A stretch of 64,000 bases of DNA from UBA2377 sp964429385 (GTDB taxonomy: Bacteria > Verrucomicrobiota > Verrucomicrobiia > Opitutales > Opitutaceae), in contig CAYSBR010000003.1 of assembly GCA_964429385.1 (NCBI GenBank), positions 62,001 to 126,000 on the forward strand. Reading direction: 5' to 3'. The notes beneath the pieces were generated by a model. It worked only from the letters and a program-made list of their open reading frames with translations. It did no database searches and was not told the origin of the DNA. Positions within the stretch are counted from its first letter, which is position 1. Each line of letters opens with the position of its first letter. The position numbers and the translations under genes are program-made. Positions 8,857 to 17,661 of the stretch are shown one piece after another.

Positions 8857-11076
8857 ATGGCACGCTGCCAACTGGAATCCCCCGCTCCGGGCGCCCCTCT
8901 GGACGCCGGCCTACACCGGCTGACCGGCTGGGTATGGTCCGACGATGACATCCCCTTCGTTGATATAAGAGCCCGGAAGGGCGGACAGTTGTTTCCCGGG
9001 GTGCTCGGTCTGCCCCGGCCCGATCTCGCTCTTCATTTTCAGACCGGCCGGCCGGTGGAACTTGCCGGTTTTGAAATCGCTGTCCCGCTCCCTCCCGGCC
9101 CGGCAGAGCTGATCATCGAAGCTTTGCACATAAGCGGGCGCTGGCAATCGCTGCATCGGGCAGCGTGGACCGTGGCAGGAGGGCAGCCACCCCCGGCCAC
9201 CGCCCCGGTGGCACCGTGGCGGTGGCACGATTTCTGTCGCGGTCTGGATCTGCTGTTGCGGCTCCACTGGAAACACCCGGAGGCCGGCTGGGCCGGGCTG
9301 GCCGGCGAACTGCTGGAAACGATCCCCTCACCGCGCGAGCTACGCACCCCCACCGCGCCCTTCACAGGCTTTGTCGAAGAGCCGGCCATTGTGAGCAGCG
9401 TGCGCTTCGGCCGAATACCGCTTATTGGGTATGTGTTCAGCCGCGGCAGCCCCATAGTCCGGATGTGGGCCGGAGTCGATCTGCAGGTGCTGCAACCGCT
9501 CGATTACGGACGCCCGACGCCGGCCATCGGCACACATTATCCCGAGACTCCCGCCGCTGCGGCCTGCGGTTACCAGGGTTTCATTGATATACCGGCACAG
9601 CTCCCCAACCCCATCAGCCTACGCGTGTATGCGGAGACCTCCGACGGGGCGTGGCATTTGCTGCATGTGCAACACGTCCGGAGACATGATGCCGAAATCG
9701 AAAAGCATACCGCATCCGTTGGACCCGAGGCCTTCACCGCGGCCTGCGAAGCGTGGCGGAACGCACTGACCGGAAGGGGGATTCCCGTGGTCGAGGACGC
9801 GGATTACCAGACCGGGCTGGCGCGTTTGGGGGCGCAACACACGCGGCCAGCGAGACCGAAAAGCCGGGAGCCGGCGCCCGTGTGCTCCGCGCCCCCGGCC
9901 AGCCGTGCCCCCGGCCGCGCCCTGCTGGTGACGCATAATCTCAACCATGAAGGCGCTCCGCTTTTCCTGCTGGACTATGCCGCCGATCTGGTAGCCGCGG
10001 GCACCAAGATCACACTGCTCAGCCCCAGTGACGGCCCGCTAAGGGGTAATTTCACCGCACTGGGCATCGCTATTCGCATCGTGGATCTCCCGCCTCTGCT
10101 GAACGCAGAAACGGAAGAGGCGCTGGAAAATGCCATGCGCAAACTGGCCGAGATGCCGGAGTTCGGGGACTGTGATCTGGTAGTAGCCAACACCTTCACC
10201 ACCTTTTGGGCCGTGCACGCCGCGCATAAAAACGGCCGCCCCGTGGTGCTTTACGTACATGAAAGCACTCCCCCCATCCGTTTTTATCCCGTACAAACGC
10301 CATCCGTCGTGATGGAAAAGGTCGCCGAGGCGTTCCGATTGGCCGCTGCCGTGGTTTTCACCACGGCAGCCACCCGGAGTTACCACCTCGGCTACGGGCG
10401 CACCGACAACCATTATATCATCCCTGGGTGGATTGATGTGCACCGGCTGGATACTTGGCGCAACCGGCAGACGCGTGAGGAGCTGCGCCGGCGGTTTTCC
10501 CTCCGGCCAGACGAGTGGTTGGTCACCCACATCGGCACAATTTCCGATCGCAAGGGGCAGCATGCCCTAGCGCGGGCCATTGACCTGTTCTGGCGCCGCC
10601 AGCCAGCCCTGGCGGCACGCACCCGCTTCATCTTTCTCGGCGGGCGCGACTCGATCTTCGATACCTGGCTGCGCCAGCTCATCGCCACCATGCGCAGGCC
10701 AAACATCGAGATTCATCCCGAAACCTCCGACTACCTGCCCTATTACGTCGCGGCCGACCTGACGGTCTGCCCGAGCTACGAAGAATCTTCCCCCCGCGTC
10801 GTGCTTGAGGCCATGGCCTGTGAAACCCCTTTGCTGGCCGCAGAGGTACAGGGCATCCCCGAGCTCGTACGCCCCACCCTGGAAGCCACCTTGGTCCGTC
10901 CCGGTGACACCGCGGCGTGGGCCGACGCCCTGGGCACGCTGCTGCTTGCACCTGCCATCGGCCGCGAGCTTGCGGCGCGCGCGCGCGCGCGGGTGGCCGC
11001 CGAATTTGCCGCCCCCCGGATACTCCCGCGTCATCGAGCCCTCGCCGGAGCGGTGTCCGCAAGAACGGGCGGCTGA
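8857..11076 (+). CDS. Soluble GT4 glycosyltransferase with N-terminal modules A+B
   Basis: 739 residues. Module A (about 15-110) has GWVWSDD, VDIRARKGG, VLGLPRPDL, GFEIAVPLPP and ISGRW. Module B (about 168-275) has PFTGFVEEP, GYQGFIDIPAQLP and LRVYAETSDGAWHL. The linker to 350 is Pro/Arg-rich. The GT4 domain starts near 353 (ALLVTHNLNHEGAPLF), with VHES, DRKGQH and the catalytic-type pair E643-x7-E651 (EESSPRVVLE). It probably uses a nucleotide-activated sugar on a cytoplasmic acceptor. It starts 4 bases after the upstream stop, so it shares a transcript with the GT2-GT2-GT4 gene. Its TGA directly abuts the reverse stop of the next gene (TGATCA). A (GC)8G tract at 10975-10991 lies near its 3' end. 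Confidence 0.85.
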   Translation: MARCQLESPAPGAPLDAGLHRLTGWVWSDDDIPFVDIRARKGGQLFPGVLGLPRPDLALHFQTGRPVELAGFEIAVPLPPGPAELIIEALHISGRWQSLHRAAWTVAGGQPPPATAPVAPWRWHDFCRGLDLLLRLHWKHPEAGWAGLAGELLETIPSPRELRTPTAPFTGFVEEPAIVSSVRFGRIPLIGYVFSRGSPIVRMWAGVDLQVLQPLDYGRPTPAIGTHYPETPAAAACGYQGFIDIPAQLPNPISLRVYAETSDGAWHLLHVQHVRRHDAEIEKHTASVGPEAFTAACEAWRNALTGRGIPVVEDADYQTGLARLGAQHTRPARPKSREPAPVCSAPPASRAPGRALLVTHNLNHEGAPLFLLDYAADLVAAGTKITLLSPSDGPLRGNFTALGIAIRIVDLPPLLNAETEEALENAMRKLAEMPEFGDCDLVVANTFTTFWAVHAAHKNGRPVVLYVHESTPPIRFYPVQTPSVVMEKVAEAFRLAAAVVFTTAATRSYHLGYGRTDNHYIIPGWIDVHRLDTWRNRQTREELRRRFSLRPDEWLVTHIGTISDRKGQHALARAIDLFWRRQPALAARTRFIFLGGRDSIFDTWLRQLIATMRRPNIEIHPETSDYLPYYVAADLTVCPSYEESSPRVVLEAMACETPLLAAEVQGIPELVRPTLEATLVRPGDTAAWADALGTLLLAPAIGRELAARARARVAAEFAAPRILPRHRALAGAVSARTGG
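10975..10991. repeat. 17-base alternating GC tract inside a GT4 gene
   Basis: An uninterrupted (GC)8G run encodes Ala/Arg alternation (AARARARV) about 30 codons before the stop. It could be prone to slippage; a two-base change would alter only the last 30 or so residues. Confidence 0.8.
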
Positions 11077-13170
11077 TCACTCGATGCGAACATCGCCCAG
11101 CACGGTCCAATCCCGGGCGTAGTTTCCATCCGGACCGGCCAATACCGCCAGTTCGATATCCGCGTCGGCGGCGAGGGAGAATTCAAATTCGATCTGCTGC
11201 AATCCGCGGTGCGGTGGATGTCCGCGCGGGTGCAGATGCCGCGCAAATAGCCGGTGTTCGGCCCCGTTCTCCTTTGCGGTCACCACCAGTTCGACCCCGT
11301 CGCTGCGGTTCCACCACTCCAGCGATTCATCGTAGGCCTCCGGCAGCATCATGATCTCGATTTTCATCCGGCGCGCGCCGGCCACCGCTTTGAACCACAG
11401 CCGCGTATCCGGGTGCGCGGCATAATACCTTCCGCCTTCGTAATCCGTCGCGTGAGAACCGAACGTGGTGTAATACTTCCATGGCATCGGGCTCATGCGG
11501 GCGAACCGCTGCCGGTAGCGGAACGGGACGGCCGACACATCAATTTCCCGGCCCTGCCATTGCCTCACATCGGTCTCCACGTCCGGCCCGAAAGTGAGGC
11601 CGGGAATGAGTTTCAAATCCTCCAGGGGTTCCACCAGCATGTGTTTCTGGAGATACACCTCGGCATCCTGCCAAAGGAGCGAAATCTTCGGTTCCAGATG
11701 GAAATGTTCCCGGGCCAACTCGATCAAAGCTTGGTTCCCCCTCTGGTCGCCCACCAAAACCAAGGCCCCCACCTGCTCGCCGCGCAACGCGTCAAAAGCC
11801 GGCGAAATCGTTTCCCAAGATGTCTCCAGACCGCGGCGGATCATGAGTGCCCGACGTTGCGCGTAATAAGGCACGATTGAGTTCCAGTCCGCACCCGCGG
11901 TGATGATCACATCATCCGGAGCCGTCACCGCCTTGAGCGCCGCCGTGAGTGGCGAGCCCCCATGGCTGTGCTCCTTCTGGTCTGGATAGTGGTGTGACAG
12001 ATACCCACCGACCTGGGCGCCGGCCACGCAAACGATCATCCCCCAAGCCAGCCAGCGGGGGACCCGTGACTCCAGCACGCCCACCAGCGCCAGTCCCAAG
12101 GCGAGCATCAGCATCATCGCATTCGCCACGTAGTAATACTCGTGCCACGCATACAAGATAGGGAAGACCGCCTGAATCAGGAGGAAGAAGAAAAGGGAAA
12201 GGAGGATCAAACCCCACCAGCGCCGGGCACAAGCCAGGGCGACAAGGCTGCACGCGATCAAAACCGGCACCGAGGTCAGATCCTGCATGAACACGGCCCA
12301 ATGCTGGGCCCAGACATCCGCCGACCAGCGGACGCCAACACCAAAATTATATCCGCTCAAGGAAGAGGATTGAAGAAACGCGCCTGTGACGGATTGAGCC
12401 TTGATGGCATCCGAATACCACACCCAGCCGATCGCCGCCGCCAGGGGGGGCAACACCAAGGCTCCACACCAGGCAGCCCGCACCCCCAGTCGCCGCCAGC
12501 GACCGGCACCCTCACACCAGTCATTCCAGAACCAATACAAGGTCCAGGCCAGGGCGGGCATCAAAAAAAAGATGAGAGTCGTCACCTTCACCAGCCCCCC
12601 TCCCACTCCCATCAAGGCCGCCAGCCCCCCCCAAGACAGGCTGCGCTGTTCGGTGGCTTTGACATAGGCCAACAGAAACCAACTGCCGAACATCCAAGCC
12701 ATCGTCTCGATCAAGAAGGCCCGGGCATAAAATATGTAGAGTGGACAGCACACAACCAAAGCCAGCACCACCAAGCTGCGCGACCGAGGCAGCCCCAGAC
12801 GTCGCAACAACAGATACAATGCCGGCAGGGTCAGGTAAAAACACACCAGGCTGACCACACGTCCCGATTGCGTCAGCGCCATACCGGTAGTGTTGCTGAC
12901 CACCACGACGGTCCATTGATACAAGGGGAACTCCATCGGAATCGACCACGGTTTACCCAGCACCGGAGTCGGATACGCCAGAGAGAAATCATCCTCTTTC
13001 TGGATAAAATGTGCCGACAGAGCAGTCTGCGCCTGACGGAATTCCTGGCCCGGCAAGTTCAGGTTGCTCCAGCCGACACTTGCGGCCCAAAGATGGAAAC
13101 CCAGCACCACTCCGAAAAAAAGGACGGCCACCATGAATTCGCCCCGGTCGGGGGCTTGTTTGTCGAGCAT
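11077..13170 (-). CDS. Polytopic GT-C type membrane glycosyltransferase, same subfamily as those at 81 and 2146
   Basis: 697 residues. Hydrophobic segments span about 12-395. The first loop has GQEFRQAQTALSAH (Glu43) and PWSIPMEFPLYQ, almost identical to the protein at 2146. A HEYYYVANAM segment and a GADWNSIVPYYAQRR motif near 425 match the subfamily. The shared C-terminal domain (about 570-697) is divergent: the DRG position reads HRG (PPHRGLQQ) and the end is DWTVLG. Homopolymer tracts occur in the gene (C8 at 12625, G7 at 12444). The gene is convergent with the GT4 gene before it, with abutting stops, and divergent from the GT4 gene at 13281 across only 110 bases, so their promoters must be close together. 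A periplasmic sugar transferase is the likely role. Confidence 0.75.
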   Translation of the reverse strand: MLDKQAPDRGEFMVAVLFFGVVLGFHLWAASVGWSNLNLPGQEFRQAQTALSAHFIQKEDDFSLAYPTPVLGKPWSIPMEFPLYQWTVVVVSNTTGMALTQSGRVVSLVCFYLTLPALYLLLRRLGLPRSRSLVVLALVVCCPLYIFYARAFLIETMAWMFGSWFLLAYVKATEQRSLSWGGLAALMGVGGGLVKVTTLIFFLMPALAWTLYWFWNDWCEGAGRWRRLGVRAAWCGALVLPPLAAAIGWVWYSDAIKAQSVTGAFLQSSSLSGYNFGVGVRWSADVWAQHWAVFMQDLTSVPVLIACSLVALACARRWWGLILLSLFFFLLIQAVFPILYAWHEYYYVANAMMLMLALGLALVGVLESRVPRWLAWGMIVCVAGAQVGGYLSHHYPDQKEHSHGGSPLTAALKAVTAPDDVIITAGADWNSIVPYYAQRRALMIRRGLETSWETISPAFDALRGEQVGALVLVGDQRGNQALIELAREHFHLEPKISLLWQDAEVYLQKHMLVEPLEDLKLIPGLTFGPDVETDVRQWQGREIDVSAVPFRYRQRFARMSPMPWKYYTTFGSHATDYEGGRYYAAHPDTRLWFKAVAGARRMKIEIMMLPEAYDESLEWWNRSDGVELVVTAKENGAEHRLFARHLHPRGHPPHRGLQQIEFEFSLAADADIELAVLAGPDGNYARDWTVLGDVRIE

Positions 13171-13280
13171 GGGGCATGCATGGATTCAATCTCCTGATTT
13201 ACAATACGTTTCACACCTATCTGGCGTGACGCTTTACATCGCCCGCCCCCATCGCACTCTGGCAGCTTCCAAACTGCCGC

Positions 13281-15500
13281 ATGCCTGACAGAGAGCCGCC
13301 ACATTTCCATCTCGAATCCACAGGGGATGAGACCCTGCGTGGCTGGGCTTTGCGCGCGGGGGGGCACCCCTTCGTGGATATGCGCATCCGGGAGGGAGAC
13401 TTGATCCACCCGGTGGTTTACGGATTTCCCCGAAGTGATCTCTCCCGGCATTTTGGTGTCGGCCCCGTGCATCTCCCCGCCGGGTTTGAAGCCCGCCTGG
13501 CCCTTTCCGAAGGGATCCACACGCTCGTTTTCGAAGCCTGCGACATCAACGGGGAGTGGCGAACGCTCCACACGCACCAACTGCGAGCACCGGCGCCCAA
13601 CCCCGCCGGCGGGCAAGAGGTCGCGCAGGCGGTGTGGCCGCATGAGTTTGCCCGGATGCTGCAATTGGGGTTGCGCCGCAGCGCAACCCTCCCGCCGGAA
13701 GAGGCAGCCCGCTCCGTGGCGGACACCTTGCCACGCGCAGCAGTCACCCGCTACGCCCCTCATCCTTTCCACGGGCATCTGCATCAGCCTGCCTTGCTGG
13801 AGCGTGCGTTGTTCGGCCGGTTGTGCATCGAAGGATGGCTCTTTCATGAGACGCTTCCGATCAAGCGCGTGCTGGCCACCGCGGATCTGCAGGCTTGGCA
13901 GACCCTGCCTTATGGCGGGCAGCTCCCCTACGTCGCCACGCTCTTCCCCCAACATGCCGCCGCCCAGAATTGCCGCATCCACGGACTGATTGATGTCCCG
14001 GCCCAGCTACCTTCCCCACTCAGTGTGCGGCTCTATGCCGAGCTCGGCGACGGCACTTGGCACCTTTGCCAGGTGCAACAGGCCGCCGTCTTCGATCTTG
14101 AGGAGGAAAAGGCGCCTTTTGCACCGTATGGAATACGACGCTTCATCACCCTCTGCCGCGCACTCCTCCGAGCCTTGCGCCAACGCGGACTGACAGTGAA
14201 GACAGACCGACTCTGGTGGCGGGGCGTGCGCGGAGTCTGGCGGGAATACCGGGCGCAGGCCCCTCGCGCAACTCCCCTCCGGCCGACAGCCGCCGCCGGC
14301 CTGTCCGCCGAGGCACATGCCGCCGCCGGCATCACACTTGTCACCCATAACCTCAACTACGAAGGCGCGCCCCTGTTTCTCCTCGAATTGGCGCGCCACC
14401 TCGCGGAGAAAGGGAATCGACTGCGGGTAATCACCGCCAGCAACGGCCCCCTGCGGGAAGCCTATGCGGCTTTGGGCGCAACCATCCTGCAAGTGGATAT
14501 CACCGCGCTGCAAACCGCATGCACTGTCCGACAGTTGCGCGCCGCCCTCCAAAGGCTGTCCGCCCAGGTCAGCTGGAGCGAGACCGACCTCGTTATCGCC
14601 AATACCCTCTCCACCTATTGGGGTGTGCAACTGGCGCACCTCGCGCACCGACCATCACTTTTTTACATTCACGAAAGCACCACCCCTGGCAGCTTTTACC
14701 TCGGCCATCTCCCGCCTGCATTGCTGCCGGTCGTGGAGGAAACCTTCGCACTTGCCACCCACGTTTCCTTCCTCACCGAGGCCACGCGCCGTTACTACCG
14801 GCCCTATCTCACCCGAGGCAACCACAGCCTGAATGCGGGTTGGATCAACCTTGCCGCCATTGACGCCTATCTGGCCAGTCATCCCCGCGATGAACTGCGC
14901 CGGGCGCTGGGGATTGAAGAGACAACGAGGCTCGTCATCAATGTCGGCACCGTCTGCGATCGCAAGGGCCAGCATATTTTCGCCCGGGCGGTGGACCAGC
15001 TCTGGCGCCATGCCCCGGAAGTCGCCGCCTCCTGCCGCTTCGTGATGGTCGGGGGTCGCCAGACCTTGTTTGACGACGCCTTGGCCGACCTGCTGCATCA
15101 CCTTGACCGGCCCAATCTGACGGTGGTCGGAGAGACCGGGAACCCGCTCTCCTATTATGCCTCCGCCGATCTGTTTGTGTGCAGCAGCTACGAGGAATCC
15201 TTCCCGCGTGTCATCCTTGAGGCGATGGCCTGCCGGCTGCCCATTTTGAGCACAAATGTGCACGGGATCCCCGAGATGGTCCGCCCCCTGCACGAAGGGC
15301 TGCTCGTTCCGCCAGGCAATACCATGACCCTGGCCCAAGGTGTGGCGACCTTGCTCCGCGACCCCGCCAGCATGCAGATTTTCGCCCAAGCCGCCCGGCA
15401 GCGCGTAGTGGAGCATTACGACTCACGCAAACTGCTCCGGCAGCACGCCGCCCTTATCGCCGCCGTGGCGGGTGCCAGTCCTGTGGCGTCTCAAGCATGA
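13281..15500 (+). CDS. Soluble GT4 glycosyltransferase with N-terminal modules A+B
   Basis: 739 residues, the same length and order as the protein at 8857. Module A occupies about 8-110 (FVDMRIREGD, VYGFPRSDL, GFEARLAL, INGEW). Module B spans about 160-275 (PFHGHLHQP, GLIDVPAQLPSP, LRLYAELGDGTWHL read with small variation). The GT4 domain starts near 350 (LVTHNLNYEGAPLF) and includes YIHEST, CDRKGQH and E639-x7-E647 (EESFPRVILE). A G7 run (13358-13364) lies in codons 26-28. The start has no Shine-Dalgarno; a small GGCAG/CTGCC inverted repeat precedes the ATG. Its last 47 bases overlap the convergent membrane gene at 15454. It is likely a cytoplasmic retaining glycosyltransferase; the sugar is unknown. 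Confidence 0.85.
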   Translation: MPDREPPHFHLESTGDETLRGWALRAGGHPFVDMRIREGDLIHPVVYGFPRSDLSRHFGVGPVHLPAGFEARLALSEGIHTLVFEACDINGEWRTLHTHQLRAPAPNPAGGQEVAQAVWPHEFARMLQLGLRRSATLPPEEAARSVADTLPRAAVTRYAPHPFHGHLHQPALLERALFGRLCIEGWLFHETLPIKRVLATADLQAWQTLPYGGQLPYVATLFPQHAAAQNCRIHGLIDVPAQLPSPLSVRLYAELGDGTWHLCQVQQAAVFDLEEEKAPFAPYGIRRFITLCRALLRALRQRGLTVKTDRLWWRGVRGVWREYRAQAPRATPLRPTAAAGLSAEAHAAAGITLVTHNLNYEGAPLFLLELARHLAEKGNRLRVITASNGPLREAYAALGATILQVDITALQTACTVRQLRAALQRLSAQVSWSETDLVIANTLSTYWGVQLAHLAHRPSLFYIHESTTPGSFYLGHLPPALLPVVEETFALATHVSFLTEATRRYYRPYLTRGNHSLNAGWINLAAIDAYLASHPRDELRRALGIEETTRLVINVGTVCDRKGQHIFARAVDQLWRHAPEVAASCRFVMVGGRQTLFDDALADLLHHLDRPNLTVVGETGNPLSYYASADLFVCSSYEESFPRVILEAMACRLPILSTNVHGIPEMVRPLHEGLLVPPGNTMTLAQGVATLLRDPASMQIFAQAARQRVVEHYDSRKLLRQHAALIAAVAGASPVASQA

Positions 15501-17517
15501 GCTCCGTCCAGTAGGTCCAATCAAACGCATTGTCATCATACGGCCCTGGTTCGACCCGCAGCTCCACATGGCCATCCGCCCTCGCCGGCAGTTCCACCCG
15601 AAAAGACTGCGGACCACGATCCCCCGCATCGAGTGCCGGGTGGAGCGATCGCCGATGCAGCACTGTGCGAACCCCGTCTCCATCAACATGAACGATGCTG
15701 AAATCGACGCCATCCGAATCATGATAGGCCCCCTCGAACAGCCCGAGGCCACCAGACAACCAGCGAGCACCGGACAACACCGGAAACTCCACGATCGAAG
15801 GCGCATGCGCCAGCAGGTTCATCCCACTATCATAGGCCGGTTCCCCCCAACTATCACGCCGGGTAAGGTCGGCCTGTCGGATACGCCGCAGGCTCACACC
15901 CCAAGGCAGGCCGGCCCTGCGCCGGTAAACCTCAAAACAGGCGTCATATGACAAGTAATCCCGACCGGGAAGAAATCGCACGGCCGCAACTTCGGTCCGG
16001 ACGTCGAAATCGCGCACATGCTCATAAAAAAAGTCCAGCAGCTCCGGATCACGATGCTGCATGGTTTCACGTTCCTGCGGGCGCAACACCAGCCAGTCAG
16101 GTTGCAAATCCATGATCAGCTCCGGCCAGCAATAGGCATAACTGTGCGAAGTCGCGCGACCCCGCGCAGCCACAACCTCGGGCGAGCCCAGACCGGGGTA
16201 GTCGAGCATCTTGAGGTTGGAGAAAAAGCCGATGTAGCCGAGAGGCTCCAGAAATACGGTGTCCTGCGGCGAAGCGGCCTGCGAGCGCAGCCACTCGCCG
16301 ATCACCCGGCGGTTGCCGGTTTCCACGAGACGCTGCTGGCAGCGCAACTGCCAGGCCACCGCAACGGTCAGCAAGGCGGCGCCGGCGACGAATACAACGC
16401 TCATCCCCATCACCAGCCCACGCCACCGGGCGTAAGCCGCGAGCTGGCCCAAGCTTATCCCCAAGGCCGTCAGCGCCAGAAAAGTCACCGCCGGCATATA
16501 CCACGGGATCGCGATTCCCACGCAGGAATACAAATAGAATTGACCGGCCAGAACGCCCAATGAAGCCGTGCGCGCCTCCCAGCGCAGCCAGGGCAGAAGC
16601 CACAACAGCGCCGCCACCAGGGCCAGCAAGGCCGCCGCCAAGTTCGCCCATTCCGGCCAGCCTGTAGCCCGGGCGTAAGCCGGCATGAAAGTGCCGGCGA
16701 GCAACGAAGAATCCGTCCAGAGTTTCACCGGGAAGGACAGAATCCACTGTCCGAGTGACTGCAGACTGAAGGCCGGCATGAACAGTCCCTTGGCCGTGAT
16801 CGTATGCGGCACCGGCGTGCCATAATACCAGCCCGCCCAAAGCAGCCAAGGCAGATACACCGCTGCCATCACTCCTCCCGCCCGCAAAAAATCCCCGATC
16901 CGCCCGAGACGCTCCCGCCACGAAGCCGTCACCGGCCGAAATAACAACGCCCCCATGCCCAGTGCTCCGATGTAAATGAAAGCGTCCGGACGCGTCCACA
17001 TCAGGCCCCCCCAGGCCAGACCAAGGCGGCCCCAAGCCAGCGGTCCCGGCGCGGAAAGCAGCCGCAGGGTCCAGGCCATGAACAGGAGGAGAAAAGGCGT
17101 CTCCATCCCGTTGATGGTGTAATCCACAATCTTCGCATCGGTGAGGACCAAGACGGCAGGCAGAACCACCGCCCAACGCCCCGCCAGACCGGCATTCCTG
17201 AAGACATCCGTAAGCAACACCACCGCGCCAGCCAGTGCCGCCGCGGCCATCAACCGGAAAATCCACAGCGCCACCGTGTCCGAGCTGTTTCCCGTCAGCA
17301 AACTCGCCACCGCGGGCAGCAGTACCCCCAAAGGGGAGGTGAACGAATGGACGCGTTGTCCCGGCGTGAAGACAAGCCCCTCTCCGGTCGCCAGATTCTT
17401 CGAAGCCCGGTAGGTGATGTAATAATCTTCCCACACATGCTGCGTAAACGCCGCCCAGATCAAGGCCACGCCCATCACCAATAAAAACAACCGCACCCGG
17501 AGTTTGGGCAAGAACAT
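15454..17517 (-). CDS. Polytopic GT-C type glycosyltransferase, ExDYYITYR/NGME subfamily
   Basis: 687 residues from the ATG at 17515-17517 (a TTG lies four codons upstream). Membrane segments fill about 8-400. The first loop has WEDYYITYRASKNLATGEG (Glu30, Asp31) followed by SFTSPLGVLLP. The next conserved loop has YTINGMETPFLLL, and EPLGYIGFFSNLKMLDYPG follows the membrane region. This set of motifs is typical of a widespread bacterial GT-C family that includes mycobacterial arabinofuranosyltransferase-like proteins, and it is shared with the protein at 35954. The C-terminal domain (about 575-687) has HAPSIVEF, SDGVDF, LHRRSLHP, DRGPQSF and DWTYW. The 3' end overlaps the convergent GT4 gene by 47 bases, and the start is divergent from the next GT4 gene across 144 bases. 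Confidence 0.75.
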   Translation of the reverse strand: MFLPKLRVRLFLLVMGVALIWAAFTQHVWEDYYITYRASKNLATGEGLVFTPGQRVHSFTSPLGVLLPAVASLLTGNSSDTVALWIFRLMAAAALAGAVVLLTDVFRNAGLAGRWAVVLPAVLVLTDAKIVDYTINGMETPFLLLFMAWTLRLLSAPGPLAWGRLGLAWGGLMWTRPDAFIYIGALGMGALLFRPVTASWRERLGRIGDFLRAGGVMAAVYLPWLLWAGWYYGTPVPHTITAKGLFMPAFSLQSLGQWILSFPVKLWTDSSLLAGTFMPAYARATGWPEWANLAAALLALVAALLWLLPWLRWEARTASLGVLAGQFYLYSCVGIAIPWYMPAVTFLALTALGISLGQLAAYARWRGLVMGMSVVFVAGAALLTVAVAWQLRCQQRLVETGNRRVIGEWLRSQAASPQDTVFLEPLGYIGFFSNLKMLDYPGLGSPEVVAARGRATSHSYAYCWPELIMDLQPDWLVLRPQERETMQHRDPELLDFFYEHVRDFDVRTEVAAVRFLPGRDYLSYDACFEVYRRRAGLPWGVSLRRIRQADLTRRDSWGEPAYDSGMNLLAHAPSIVEFPVLSGARWLSGGLGLFEGAYHDSDGVDFSIVHVDGDGVRTVLHRRSLHPALDAGDRGPQSFRVELPARADGHVELRVEPGPYDDNAFDWTYWTELMLETPQDWHPPRRR

Positions 17518-17661
17518 GGGCCGAACCAACGATTTCCATGGGGCAAGGCAAGGCCCATCACACGCACGCCTTAACCGCCAAAGGATTGACCTGTGAGGCA
17601 GACGATTTCACCCATTCCTGCTCATGCCAAATCCGCGCAGCCCTTCGCCCACGACTATCCG

